A stretch of 64,000 nt of DNA from contig VXBA01002860.1 in NCBI GenBank assembly GCA_013399895.1, positions 186,001 to 250,000 on the forward strand, given 5' to 3'. Positions 50,855-63,880 of this stretch are shown here, one piece after another. Each line of letters starts with the position of its first letter. The stretch's first letter is position 1. This stretch comes from Serilophus lunatus (Eukaryota > Chordata > Aves > Passeriformes > Eurylaimidae). The notes below the pieces were generated by a model, which searched no databases, was not told the DNA's origin, and worked only from the letters and a program-made list of their open reading frames with translations. Position numbers and translations under genes: made by a program.

Positions 50855-51410
50855 CATAGTAAATCACTTGAACCAGATGGTATTCATTGGGGGGTTCCGA
50901 AAGAAATAAAGTGCGAAAGAGGGAAGATATTGACAATAAATCATCAAAAATAGCAGCTGTTCCTTTTAAAAGGGAAAATCTTGCCTGTATTTAGAATAAA
51001 AATTATTTTTTAACTGAATAAAAGATCCATTTCAAGAATTGCAACCTAATGAGCTTAATCTCAGCTTCAAGGAAATCTACTAACAATCTAACTATAGTGC
51101 AAGTATTAGACGATTATAATTTTAGACCAAACCATGGCATCTCCCACAGGGGTAAATAATGGTTCTCCCACAGGGGTAAATAATAGTTCTCTGTTGTGAG
51201 AGAAATCTGTGGAAGAAAAACAGACATTACTGTGTAGGAGATTTCATTCTAGAAGAATTTACAACTGAATGGCACTAACATTCCTGGACTTTTAAAACAG
51301 CTTCTGGAAAGGAGACTCCAGAAGAGGGGTTCATTGGAGGGGCAGTTTGCTATTACCAAGCTGGATAACATAACTGAGGTCTCCCAATGCTAATGGGAGC
51401 TAACACCTCA
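50855..51410 (+). mobile_element. Ancient CR1/L3-like reverse-transcriptase-region fragment, plus strand
   Basis: The phrase 'aaatcacttgaaccagatgg' with 'tattcattggggggttccga' follows the start of the CR1/L3 reverse transcriptase region. It is followed in order by a 'cttttaaaaggg' segment, 'gcaacctaatgagcttaatc' and 'ctggacttttaaaacagctt'. These correspond to successive RT blocks at about the expected spacing. All frames are broken. It abuts a minus-strand CR1 piece, so the two come from separate insertions or from a rearrangement. Confidence 0.5.
51140..51187. repeat. Tandem duplication, two 24-bp units
   Basis: Units 51140-51163 and 51164-51187 begin 'tctcccacaggggtaaataa' and differ at only one base. 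The duplication lies inside the old CR1 fragment and is therefore much younger than it. Confidence 0.95.
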
Positions 51411-54400
51411 GGAGGCAGTGGGGGACGAGTTTATCACGTCAGGTGTCCAAACCTGCAGTAGTAACATCTGTCATGATGAGGTATTTATTTCACTTTAAAA
51501 TGCAATGTGCTTACATTACAATAGAGAGGGTGAAGGAAATACACCTAGCAAATGGAGCATGAGCGAGTTAAGTTTTGTGATGGATGCTAGGTCTGATGAC
51601 AACCCTTTCTTCTCCCTGGCCTCCAAAAGAATCTTTTATCTCAGCCAGTAACAGCAGGAAATTCAATGCATCCTGTTCTACTTTGGATAAATTTTCAATC
51701 AGTGGAATTTAAATAACAAACAAATCTGTCCCTATGAAGTTTCTGTGAATTTTCTCATAGGTAACTCCAAATGTGGCACTACAAGGGCACATTTCTGTTC
51801 TCTTAAGAAGCGTGTATTTGTATTATAAAACAGGAGCATGACAAATTGGTATTTCTATATAGAGATGAAGAATTACATTTATTATTATTCAGATCTTATC
51901 TCCAATTATGTTAGAAATTTAGCAGGTATTCCTGGGGCTTGAACCACCTGTTGAGAAAAATCTCCCTGATTAGCGTTGCATGAGCAAGTTATAGGAACAG
52001 AATTGTGAGCTGAGATAGCAAAAGCAGTCAAACAAAGTGAAGCATACACAGCAAAAATCTGCTGGGAGTCATACAAAAAGCCAAAGAGTACTGACAGCTT
52101 TAAAATAATTATTCATTCATCTGAATGCTTTGGGAAAGGTAAACTATTTGTTTCTGTTCTTCTATGTCATCATGATGCCTACTTGATTTGTTTGGATTTT
52201 CTCTCTTTAGGTCTCATTCATGGTGGCTCCGTATATTCTGGCCTGTTAGATCCATGTCAGGAAGACCAGCTATCACGGGTATCTGCAAAACTACCATCCT
52301 AATATTCGTTTTGTCTTTTGAGACATCACACATTCAGCCCTGGCTCTGGCTGCTTATGTACCCAGTCTGTATTTGCACTCGATAAAGTCTAAGCCTCTGT
52401 AGAAAATACGCTGGAATCCCTGTATGGAAAGATTGATCTACAGTCTACAGATGACCCAGGAGAGTATAGCTGAAGGCCTGCTTTATTCCTACTGAATGGG
52501 CTTGGGTAAAAAGGGATTCTTTAAGTATTTCCAATGCTGACCCTACCAAAATTTTTCCTCAAGAAAACCTGAAAGGCTGCCACGGTGACAGTACTGGCAC
52601 TGTTCCTGTAGCACAAATTGTAACTATGGTTATTTTGGCTTCAAAACTGTCAGCAAGGGTGGAGAACTCCATCCAGCCACATAAGGATTACTACTAAATC
52701 TTTGGAATAAATTTCCTATCTGCTTAATTAGAAATGTATCCACAGGTTTTTCTTACTACAAACTCCATATCGTACAACAGTATTTTTTACTGTTAAAAAT
52801 GCTCATTGAGAGACCATTTCTTACATCTCTCCTCTAGCTGAAGACATCCTTATTTCACCAGTACTTCAGTGTAACAACAATATTTTACACTTGCCTGTTC
52901 TTCTACAAAGTGACACATCTGCAGAGTCTCATCAGAATAGTTGAGCTCTATCCCTGTTTTCCATTGGTTTAGGATTTCTCTACAAACTAACAAACTCAGG
53001 CAGCTAAAGCAAGGTGCTCTTCCCACTGCTAGCTTATGCCCAAATGCAAATCTCTTTAAGCAACAAATACAAATTCTGGGCCATATCCCACATAAATCTG
53101 AGAATATTCTGCCTGAATTTAATAGTATTGGCAATGAAATCCATATGTGAGGAGACTGGATGTAGTAAAGAAGTGAATGTGTTCCATTTTTGTGATTTCT
53201 CAACAAGATGGCTAAATCTTAAAAACAAACAAAACAAAACNTTTCTTTTGCCAAGTGTAACAGTTCATGTGATTCACCTGAGATGGGTGTGCTCTGGGGT
53301 CTTTGTGCAGTCCTAGTGCCTTGATTATCCCAAGCGAGAAACGTACTGGAGTGCTGCTTATGCTGCTCACACATAGATTTCTCTCCAGTCTGCAAGGGGA
53401 TGCAGGTCCTACAAGGTCAGGAGGTAGCCATGGTTTATTCTGTTGCCAAGGCTGAAAAGTGCCCTACAAACCAAAGATACAACCATCGCTATCCAGTTTG
53501 TTCCTTATTTTTTTTTTCTTATATTATCCTTATGGTATTATAATTTTATGGCCTGCAGCAGAATTTGTTTGATATGCAGTGGCTCCCAGAGTATCACCAA
53601 AGTCTGAAGTAGCTTTTCTGACCAAAAGCTATTTTTAGAAGACTATGAAGCACTCACTCAAAAACTTTGAGATAAACTTAGAAATCACAGTTTCTCAAAA
53701 CACAAGACATTAGGTTTACTTTGCATTCCTCTCCCTTTGAGATTTGAGTTTTACAGAGTAATACCTATATTGTGAGTGCTCCAGAGGCCTTTCCTTTGCA
53801 TTCCTGTAGGAGCTCAGGTTGTAAGAACTACTATAGGTATAAAGAATTTACCATAAAATGGCTTTTGGCCCTTCTAAGGATTTAATAATGCTCTTCTTCT
53901 CAGAGATGCTATTTGGAATTTCTACCAGCTGTTATAGAAAGCAATAGACATGTAAAACAATTGGTAATCATTTTTTGGGGGCATAAATGGGTTCTTCTTG
54001 TTATTTAGATCCACTGTAGACCATTGAAGATGATATACAGTCATGCTGCCAATTTTGATACAAAAATGTGTTGGTTCATGTATCCCTGAATATTGCTCCT
54101 AGAGTTGTCCCATTATTTCCTTCCAGGAAAAAAAGTATTTTCTTGCTCTATTTGGCTTGGAATACTGTGGTAATAAGTTCCCATCAGGGAATGGTTCACC
54201 TCCACTTTTCTTAATTTTGAGCAGAGTCTTGGGCCCAAAACCCTCCCGAGTTAAACATACAATACATAAATGTGGTGAAGACATCACTGCTTTCTATGAC
54301 ATAGAAAAAAATCTTTGGTTAGCAAAAAAAAGATAAAGACTTCCAATATAGGGATTATATCGTGTGAAAGGAAAACATTATGCTTTTTCTCCCCGTTTTT

Positions 54401-54779
54401 GTAGATAAAACATTAATGGATAAAATAGGGGATCATATTCCTCTTTTGAAAAACTTACTACTTAGAGATTTGAAGAAAAATCAATGTGACATTTGAATAC
54501 ACTTTGAAGTTCTTTCACAGTTTGAAACTTCACAACTTTTGTCTCTCCCTTTTTTATCAACTGTGTTCATTACATTTCCATATAAAGCAGCCTTCTTGTT
54601 AAATACCACCTCTCGTCCTCTTGCTCTTTTCCTCTTCCTTGCTCTTTCCTTCCCCCCCTCCTGCCACTTTGCTCTCCAGGAGTACTGAACACTTTCTCTC
54701 AAAGGTAGCAACACACCATTCAATTAAAGCTCCAGCCTTTGTAAGGACAGATAATAACTTTGATCGCTGTGTTTGTATA
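51411..54779. other. No gene seen; contains one N
   Basis: AT-rich DNA. Overlapping frames of 69-118 codons cluster on both strands at 52850-53316, which is also where the N at 53241 lies. They have no recognisable domains. Confidence 0.5.
53241..53241. other. Ambiguous base N after A-rich run
   Basis: A single N follows a run of AAAC units. There is no flanking duplication, so it is either an uncalled base or a join at low-complexity sequence. Confidence 0.8.
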
Positions 54780-55860
54780 ATTAAGGGACAGGCCTCTGGT
54801 TTAAAGGGGCTCCTCTTTCCGCTTTGAAACAGCGAGAGCATGATGAGTTTTCTGCGGCACCAGCACGGTAGGAAAGTCCCAGTCTCCTTTGGTGTCACAT
54901 CTATCTGCGTCCCCCAGCCTGCTCGTCTCTGTCCCTGGGACAACGATTAGGCAGCCCTCCCGCTGGCTGCAGATGGAGTGAAGCGGAGCGATAAGGCAAG
55001 CTGCCTTTCTCCCCTGCCTCAGATCGGCAGAGGGAGAGCTCTTCTTCACAGGCAGCCCGAGTGTAAGCCGTTTAAACAAGCGTGCAGGAAATATTGGGGT
55101 AATTACCAAGCACAGGGAGGGGGTCTCCGGCTGTCAGCGGCATTGAGAATGGATTCGAAAACTCGCTCAGCAGATTAATTGATCCTTTTTCTGCAGCCCG
55201 TCTTTTGAATAATTCTCGCAGCAGCACATAGCCAAAAGTTGGGAGAGTGCAGTGTGCCGAGGAGAGGCATTCTCACCCACAGACGTGCATATTTACTAGC
55301 GTCTGCATCAGACTTTCTTCTCCACCAGAGCATTAAGAATTTTAGCGATAATTCATGCTTGGTAAATTTGTTTTCTGTAATAAGATCAAGCCCACAAAGG
55401 GAGAATAAAAAGCAGTGCTGCCTGTGCTTCCTTATCAGTGGAGATGCCAGCTAAGTGCTCTGATCACAGGGAGCTGCTCCAAGGTGCTCTCGTCTGCTAC
55501 TTATTCAGTTGATTTAGAAAAGAGTTCACTACGGTTTTAATTTTCAGTTTCGCACCAACAAAACAGGCTGCCAGTTCAGTGGAGCAGTGGTGACCAGCGG
55601 GCCCCCACGGCGAGCGGACAGGTTCCTCTCTGTCCCGGCAGGCCACTCAAGTGGAAAACCAGCCAAGTGTCAGGTTTGTTGCTGGGGAGATGAGGACCAG
55701 ACTCTCGGTCCCGTCTGCCCCTGCCCTCACTCTTCCCAGCTGGTGGAGGAGGGAAACTGGCAGCGAAGACCTTGATGCTGTACCCACTTCTCACATTTGC
55801 CTGGCAAAGGATGCGTCAGCAGGAGGGAAATGGTGTGTGGCTCATTCGTAGAGGGCATGT
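54780..55860. promoter_or_regulatory. CpG-elevated, non-repetitive island; candidate enhancer or promoter
   Basis: This kilobase is richer in GC and visibly richer in CpG than its surroundings, yet it shows no transposon hallmarks. CpGs cluster at 54830-55220 and again at 55595-55650. Homeodomain-type cores occur within it: 'taattacc' (55100-55107) and 'attaattgat' (55174-55183), with 'gtttaaac' at 55070. CpG survival in unique vertebrate DNA suggests an unmethylated regulatory element, either a promoter of an unseen transcript or a developmental enhancer. Several 60-114 codon frames lie here on both strands. One short frame from 54841 runs into a donor-like 'cacggtagga', but I cannot connect it to a protein family. 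Function is inferred from composition only. Confidence 0.4.
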
Positions 55861-58800
55861 ATTTTGTGCATAAAACAGAGACGTATGGGAGAGGAAGAAC
55901 TTACAAGAGCTATGATGTGTTGCTGTCCTGGGTGACTAATATTAATTGCTCATTTAAGGAAAGTAAAATAATGTTCTGTGATTTAGATGCTGTGCTGCAG
56001 AGAGAATTGCAAAACTCTTTTTTAGCACTGTCCTAGCAGCTTGAGATAAAATAAGTGTCAAAAAATGTCCTGAATCTAATTTTGAATACCTATATTTGTA
56101 CAGAATGATCTAGTATCTTGGCAGTTTCTGTCAGGGCACCTTTCAATTCAGATTCCATTTAGTCAGCACACAAAATAAATTGCTATCCTACTAAAATACA
56201 GTGAAAAGAGCAATTAAAATCCATTTCTATGATGGTGTCAGCTCCTTCATACAGGACTAGAAAGATATTGTAGAAGGTTTTTTTAAAGGCTGAAACATAC
56301 AAGTTACTGTGTGTTTTCCCTGTCTCCATTTTTTCCCACCTTTGCCAATATTGGTCTGAGAAAACATTTATGTGAGGGAAATTGTGTGCTGACATGTGAG
56401 TTTCAAAGACCAAAGATTTGCAGTTTGCAGCCGGACAAATGTCCGATCTGCCTCTACCATGTACACTTCTCTTTTGCAGACACACGCACAGACATCTGCA
56501 TGGGAAGTCTGGAAGTGATGGCATACTCAGGGTCACACTACAAGGTCTGGTATTCAACATAATGTTCTCAGTAACCCTTATGTCCTTTTTGGTACAAAGA
56601 AATTTTTAAATGGAAAATTTCATTTAGTGTAGGCAGATGGATTTGAGAAAATTGCTGGGACTACTGTGGCTACGTGCCTGTACACTTCCATCTTTCTATC
56701 CTATAAAATGGTAAGAAACATGTCTGCCTGATTACACAGGCTCTCCCTCAAGTGTTGACACATGTTTTGATCCACAAGTCTTATATTCCTTTAGCCTTGA
56801 ATGTCATGACAGAGTAAAAAGAATTGTAAATCTCATTTAGTGCTACAGAATTTCACCTGTGTTTGCAGTGTAAAACAGAAGGGCCCAGAATCACCCCATT
56901 CGACTGTGCCCCATCTTACACATAGGTTTACCCTTGTGTCTCAGGGATGCCTACAGAACTAGAAATGACAGGTTATCTCTTTTCCTGCGTGTCTTTGTCC
57001 ATAGTTTGGTTGTTGATGAACAGTAAAAGTAAGTATCTGCTCATGCAGAGGGCTGAGGATGTCTCAGCCACTCCAGCTAGCTCAGAGGGTAGTGACAAAG
57101 GACTTGGCTTCCTAAGGCAGCCACAGACCAGGAAAGCACAGAGAAGTACCCTTAAATGCACTAGGCACTAGTCTTATAGAGATATTCACAACAGGACAGT
57201 GGGGAAAATCACTTTAGTTGTGTGTTGTTTAAAATCCACTTGCCTGTGTCTGTGCAAATGACTGTTTATGAGTAAACACATTCCTAGACCCCAGAAAGTG
57301 GATGGTGGTATTGTTGTGCTGAGGGCTCTGGATGCGCCTGTACTGATGACATTGCACATGTGGGAGCCAGTTTCGTTTTGAAAAGAACAGTGTATCTGCA
57401 GCTTGCAGTCTGTCAAAACATATGTGAAAATAATATCCTACTGTAAGTGTATATTGTGTAAAGGAAACCTTTGGTACAACACACATTCTTGAAATTAATC
57501 TATAGCTCCTGAAATGTACCCGTTCTGAGAAGAAACAAGGCTTGAAAGCACTCCAAAGAACCATGTTGACACCACAGCTGCTGTTGTTAATACCCCACTG
57601 TGCAGGGTAGCATCCTGAAAGAGACTAAAAGCCTCTGTCCATCTACTCATGCCAGATCCAAAGCAGGTGGCTGTTAGAGCTGTCTTTTTCCTGTTGCCAG
57701 GCTGTCTTTTTGGGGACCCATCACGAAGCCAAGGGCAGTCTTCAGAGAGTCTTGCACCAATTGTTTACTCTATTTATATTTAGCTAATTAAGTGATAATC
57801 ATAAAGTATCAGGACACATGTGAGATAATAATTATTACAAAGCACAAACTGAGCTAATTATTTGTTTCTTTTGTTTGTGCTCAAAGGCTGTAAAACTGCT
57901 GATTGAAAGTTGCTCAGTTCACCTTGAGATGTAATTTTGCTATCAAAACTGGAGCAATAGACAGAATGAGTTTAGTTGACCGAAAAAAACCTCAGAATTT
58001 TTGTTTCAGGGAAGCTATATATAAAAAAATCTGTGGGCTAGACTCAGCTGTGATATCAATAATGTTTTTAAGTTCTCTATCAATGTTAAATGCTAGAAGG
58101 GCCAACCCTGGTCACAGGAGAAGTTCAGAGATTATTGGTACAGTTTTAATTGCATAGCATTTCTGGAGATGTGTGATGGTCCCCTGGTGTGGCTGCTTTA
58201 GAGGCAATATCAGAAAGTAAACCTGGAGGATGTGCCTCACCATGGACTTACTCCCAAACTGTTCTATGATGACAGAGGAGTACTGAACTGAACTCCAGAA
58301 CAGGAATATGTTTTGTTGTGATGGTGTCTGCATACAGGGAGTTGATCTTTTGTGTTGAGGTCGTTCATATTGTTAGACCAGGTTAAATAAAATGAGGTTC
58401 TTAGTACTCCTTGAGTAAGCAAATAATACAAAATGTGGAAGGATACACCTAACTTATATTCTCAAACATTTTTGTATAGTCAGCAAGGCACTGTTGTAAA
58501 GGCACTGTTTTTAAATTTTTAGCAACACTTTGATAACTCTGTCATCTCAGGTCTATTCTCTGGGTTGAATATAGCATAGCACAAGATTCTCAACACTGAG
58601 AGTAATGGGACCACCAGCTGGAAGTGCTGCAGAAGGTTTTTTGAAAGGTGATAATTTGCATCCTCTTTGCATGGAAATGACATTCCATTTCTTCTTTTTC
58701 TCTTCTGTGGTCTCTTCATAGTCTTGGAAGAAGAACTGAGGAAAGATGTGTCAGAGGTTTATTAAATCATATATAAAGGATGAATAGGGATCAGCAGTTC

Positions 58801-61800
58801 ACTGATCCCTTCCAGTACAAGACATAAGCCTGCATGGTCAGATGGCAGATTCAAAACAAAATTTTACATCAGTCCAAGGGACAACTGCGCAGATTCACTG
58901 TAGAGAGGTTTTTTCAAGGACTATTAAATGCAAAGCCTCTGAACTACAGACAAAGTAGCCTATCACTGCAAGCTTCTCTGTCCTTATGCTATTTCTCAGG
59001 CACCTAATGTTGGATGATATCTGAGATGGGGTCTTGTACTAGATAAACTTTTTCTTGGACCCAACAAGAGTTCTTGTGTTGAGCCTTTTTATTTTAATCT
59101 CTTTCTGGTGTTTTGTTTTAGAATACTCTATGATGGGAGTTGGGAAGTTTTGGTTGTATGAGAGTGCTCTTTCAGGAAGACCAGCTTTCGCAGTGATACA
59201 AATGTGTTGGGCTTTAGTTTTAAATTATGAATTATTACTGTTCCTTTAATCTGTATTAAATATTTTATTATAAAAATAAGAGGAAGAAGTTCTTTTTCTA
59301 TTTGACCTTATGTTATGAATTCAAATTAGAGTTCTATTTTCTTAAATTGAGGAGATAAGACCATAAAGCCATTTAAATGCATTGTTCGACATATTTCTTT
59401 TCCCTTTATTTCTAAATAATTTATCATCTGAAGTTACTCTGTGTGAGGACCAAAGGCACCCTTTCTCAAGCCAGTGAAAACAACCATCTATGATTGATAT
59501 TGCTTTAGATAACTGCCACAGAAAATAACCAATCCTGTGTGCATGGCAACTATTTTATAGACATCTTAATAGAAAGTATATAGAAGGGTATACAAGATGA
59601 ATGGGTGAAATGAGCAGAACCAAGCCTTCAGTCTTTTTACGTGGGACGTTCAGCTTACTGACAATTGAGGTTGGAGCTATATTGTGAAAATGAGTCTGCA
59701 GGATTGAGACCCTGGCTAACAAGCTCCTCAGAATTAAAAAAATCATGCTTCCTTCTGATATAGCCAGATTAAAGAAAAATATGAAACTGTCTTTTAACGG
59801 CATCAAAAGTTTCAATGTAAAAAGGGAAAAAAAGAAAAAGAAGAAAATAGCTGAAGGTGGAAAAAAAGCAGGAGAAATCAATTTAACAATCAGAAAAAAA
59901 ACCTGCACAGTTTAGCAAGGAGATGCTTTTTATTTTAATATTAGCTTGAAAAGACTGATGCATATCTTTCAAATCTGTACTTGGTAATTTTTTTCCATTA
60001 TCATAGTCTCTGTCTCTTTAATCACGCAATGCAAACTTATTACTTGAGATTCAGTACCTCATTTAAAAGGACACTTTCAGTTTTGTGGGCTTTTTGCAGT
60101 GGCTTATACAATAACATTGAGTTTTTGAGAGATCTCTGGAAGAGAAGGCCTACTTCTTTAATGTAATGGATAGTCCTTTTGCCCTCGTTTGTGATTGAAT
60201 GCTGCTGCCCATCCGATTCCTCTCTGCCCTCACCCCTGCCTCTGCTTGGATCATCTCCAGTTTCAATTTCAAGTGTCTGTGACAGCTATTTCAGGTAAGC
60301 ACTGCCTTCCAGTGTACTACTGGCTCACTGCAGACAAAAACACAGGGGGAAGAAGAAAGATAAGGAAAAGGGTAAGACAGTTTAAAAGGAGTTTTGCCAT
60401 TTACTTTTATGTGTAATTTCCTTGAGGGTTATTTGTAGTAGTAGCACACATAACATTTTTAGGACATTTTTAAGTCATTAGCAATGTCTTTAAATTACAT
60501 GGTTGTAAACTTCAAACCATCTTGCTCCAAAAATATAGGGATATAGGTAGGACAACAATCACATAAAAATCTGACAGAGCGCCTCTAGTGAAGTCCTAAG
60601 TCATTGCTGGGTATCATTTTACTTTCAGAGAAGTCTTACTGAATTTTTCTATTGGCAGGAATGTCCAGGAGGTTTCAACATCTTTCCTGCAGGAAGATTT
60701 TGCAGAGGAGCATTTAAATGTCATCAAGTTGTTTTTTCTCTACTGAAGAATACTTAATTGAAACACAGATTTTCATAAGGGTTTTTTTTTGCCTGGCTCA
60801 CAAACACTGAATTCCTATTTCTTCTTGCTTAAATAGGCAAAATAATGAGTGAATACTGTTTAGGGGCAGGGGAAATCAACAGTGGCAACCACAGGAAGCT
60901 ATCCAATTTCATCCTCAAGACTTCTGGACTTTTATCTCTGTGAGGTTGGACCTTTCAGTCTCTGTCATTATGCCATATCTCACACAAAATAACCCAAAAT
61001 AAATCGAAGCAAGTCAAGTTTCCTTTACTTGCAACACTAAAACCTAAGGATGCATCATCCTGGGCATTTCAGAAAATACCCCTCTGCTTTACAAAACCTA
61101 CCTCCCAGCTAAGGGTGTTATGAGGTGGCTCTGCAATCCCCATGTCTCTGCTTTTTATTTAGCAGAGCCAGACATCCCACAATGCCTGATTTGGGCCAAA
61201 TAGTGGGGGAATCAGGCTTAAAGGGTATGCAGTTAGGGCCTAGAAAATTATCTAGGTAAACACTAGCAATTTATCTCCCTATGTAAAAGCAAGATAATGA
61301 TAATTAGTCTGAACAGTACATCCTTTCCACTCCACCAGCACCACCAAGTACTTAAATCAGTTGGGATCCTGATGTGCTACTAAAGAGCTTAGTCTGCCCA
61401 GTTTATGCTTTTTATTCACAACTTGCACCTTTATGCAGAGGTGATAATTTCCTAATAAATGGTGAATTCAACCACATTATACCTGTCAGAAAGTTGCAAA
61501 TACCTAGAGACACAATTACATGAAAATGATTGTGTATTCTCTATTTTGGAAAAAAATAGTGTGCCAGATTAATGAGGTTATGAGCAAGTGAGCAGAATAA
61601 ACTAGTAAAATGTAATTAAGCTATTTAGCACTCCATAAAAATAGGAACACATAAAAAAGTAATGCAAACCACAGGGTGCAGTTACTTACCAGCTCCAGTA
61701 TGTCAGTAGGATTTAAAGGGACACTCTTTTTTTTTTCACTTTCAAGGCAAAACAAGTTCTAATCACTTTGGCTTTTAAAGTTGTCCATCCATGTCTCATC

Positions 61801-63339
61801 CCCATTGTATGTATGTTACCTGTTTTCCCGCTTTAATGTCTTCAGCGGGAGGATGATTTTTTTTTTTTAACCATTTCAGGTTTCTTCACCCATTTCAGCT
61901 GCAGACACTCTTACTTCTTCAGCAGTTGTTACCATGTTCTCCCTTAGGTAGCAGGAGATGTAAACTCATCAGAATGTAAACATACCAACCAAAATTGTTG
62001 TTCTGTGATGTACTTTGGTTTTTTGCTTCTACATAAGTCACTTCATTAGGAATGCCTGAACAACTGAGCCATAGGAGGCACAGAACTGCATCTAGAGACT
62101 GTGAGAGGGAGTTAATATATGTGTTCATTTTAGGGCTGAAAGAGGATCTCAGAGATAACCCAGACCAGCTGCAGTTCAGCAGGGATATTTTCATCGCAGA
62201 GAACAGACATTTCACATAGTTGTTCTCTATCAAAGGTGGTGAAAGTAGATTTTCATTATGCATAAAGCCATTCTAAATGCCACAATGTAAGAGGAAAGGG
62301 ATCAAAGGGAGAGAGCTTAACGTGCTTGCAAGGTCTGTTAGATTCCCTCTAGTGGCTGATCTTCCAGAATTTAATAAAATACTATTGCCAGGAGCTAATA
62401 TAAATATAGTCCCTCATTTAGCTGAAGTGGTACATATTCAGATCATGAGGATGGTACCTGTGGGGAATCACAGTAAGGCACAGGAAGAGAAGAGGCGGGA
62501 GGGGGGAACAAGTGTGTTAGCAGAGAACTACATGCAGAAAAGGAACTCCTGGAAGAGACAGAGGATATGATGTGCCAGCAGCAGCTTGATGAGACAGATC
62601 AATGGCTCGCATCCTACAGAAGACTGGATGCAGTGATGGCCTGAGGATTTACATACATCATGATAACAAACAGATAAAGCAGCGAACCTCAGTAAACTCG
62701 GGAAATTGTTTGGCAGGTTCTCACAGGGAGGAATACAAACACAAAGAGGAGAGTTGAAGTTTCTAGGGGAGAAAACACAAGAAGCTGACCACAAAACTCT
62801 ATATCCTACTGTGAGTAAAATAGAGTTCTTGTAGTAAAACACCAGAATGCAATGCCAGGAGCTATTGAATTACATTAAAATCAAAGAGAAAAATATAAGC
62901 AGAAACAAGGTGCTGGAGGCTAAGTATAAAATAATCTATGGCCATGCATAGACAAGATCAGAAAGACTAATGAAAAAATGGAATTACAACTGGTCACGAA
63001 TATAAGAAACAACATAGTATGGTCTGTAAATGTAATATAGTTCCTTTATGGGAGACAGAGGAAAATACAACCTCTTGCCAAATGGAGACAGGAACAGAAA
63101 CATTCAGCTTTTTTCTTTTTTTATTCTTAATAAATAATGAGATTGTAATTGCACCTCTGATACGATTAACAGCAGTTAATGAGAGGACCAGAACTCTGGC
63201 CAGATAGTCAAAGATCAGGTCAAATAACACTTAGATACAGTCAGTGTGCGGCAGTCATTGGATTATCTGAAATGAACCCTTGAAGTATTTAAGGAATTGA
63301 GATGAGACGTTGCTGGGTAGTGATTAACACTCTGAAAGG
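55861..63339. other. No gene seen; long interval with one exon-like spot
   Basis: About 7.5 kb of mostly AT-rich unique-looking DNA. Frames reach 125 codons (56183-56560, minus) but carry no recognisable domain. A strong splice-acceptor-like 'cacttctcttttgcag' ends at 56479, and a microexon-like segment lies at 60261. The stretch 62.3-63.0 kb is purine-rich and may be an eroded upstream part of the CR1 at 63.34 kb. Confidence 0.45.
60261..60294 (+). other. Candidate 34-nt microexon of an unknown transcript
   Basis: A long C/T-rich tract (60203-60248) leads to 'gatcatctccag', a good acceptor ending at 60260. Thirty-four bases later 'atttcag|gtaagc' gives a near-consensus donor at 60295. The arrangement of polypyrimidine tract, acceptor, short exon and strong donor is what a microexon needs. 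The length is not a multiple of three. No neighbouring exon is recognised and there is no transcript evidence, so this is a pattern call only. Confidence 0.2.
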
Positions 63340-63880
63340 AAGGGTGAATTCTAGAAGACTGCAACAGGATGGATGTAATTCTTCCTTTTTTAAAAAAAGG
63401 GAATGAGGTATATGGGAAAAAGGGAATCAGAGACTAAGAAGCTGATTTTCTATACCCTAAGAGAGTGTAAAGAGCTTTCCAGCACTGAGAGATTGCAATG
63501 ATAAGATACAGTCAGTGTGAGTTTATCAAGACTAAATCGTGTTGAAACAGGGTCCTGTTGGACAGCATTGGACCTCCAGTGAGTACTGAGAGGAGGAAAA
63601 GGATGTCATATAAAAGCCCATTCCCACATGTCATTCTTGTAAGCAGCCTAAGAAACTATGGCCCAGGTGAAATTACCATCAGGGTCATGCACAACTGAAC
63701 ATGGTGTTCAAAAAAGACCAGTGCAGAGTGCTGTATTTAGGACTGAGAACCCTGTGCACAAACGGGAACTGGGGACTAACGGGCTTCTCAGGTACCTGGC
63801 AGCGGTATGACTTGGAGCTTGTATCCTGCATTCTGGGGAATACACTCCGAATGTGAGTCATCAAGGCAATAGTACTATCC
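63340..63880 (+). mobile_element. Ancient CR1 LINE fragment (RT region onward), plus strand
   Basis: In order, the sequence shows 'ccttttttaaaaaaagggaa', a block around 'gattgcaatgataagataca' and 'gtgtgagtttatcaagacta', then 'accagtgcagagtgctgtat' and 'gaatgtgagtcatcaaggca'. These match successive sense-strand CR1 segments: the RT region, then the downstream part of the second ORF. It is heavily decayed with no open frame. It probably runs toward the window end and may begin earlier, in the purine-rich DNA from 62.5 kb. Confidence 0.55.

Noticed and set aside
52850..53316. Cluster of overlapping 69-118 codon frames
   Set aside because: Frames occur on both strands with no codon preference or domain, and one crosses an N.
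54841..54877. Short coding start followed by a donor-like site at 54869, as a first exon
   Set aside because: Only about nine codons, no recognisable protein and no second exon; kept only as part of the CpG-elevated island.
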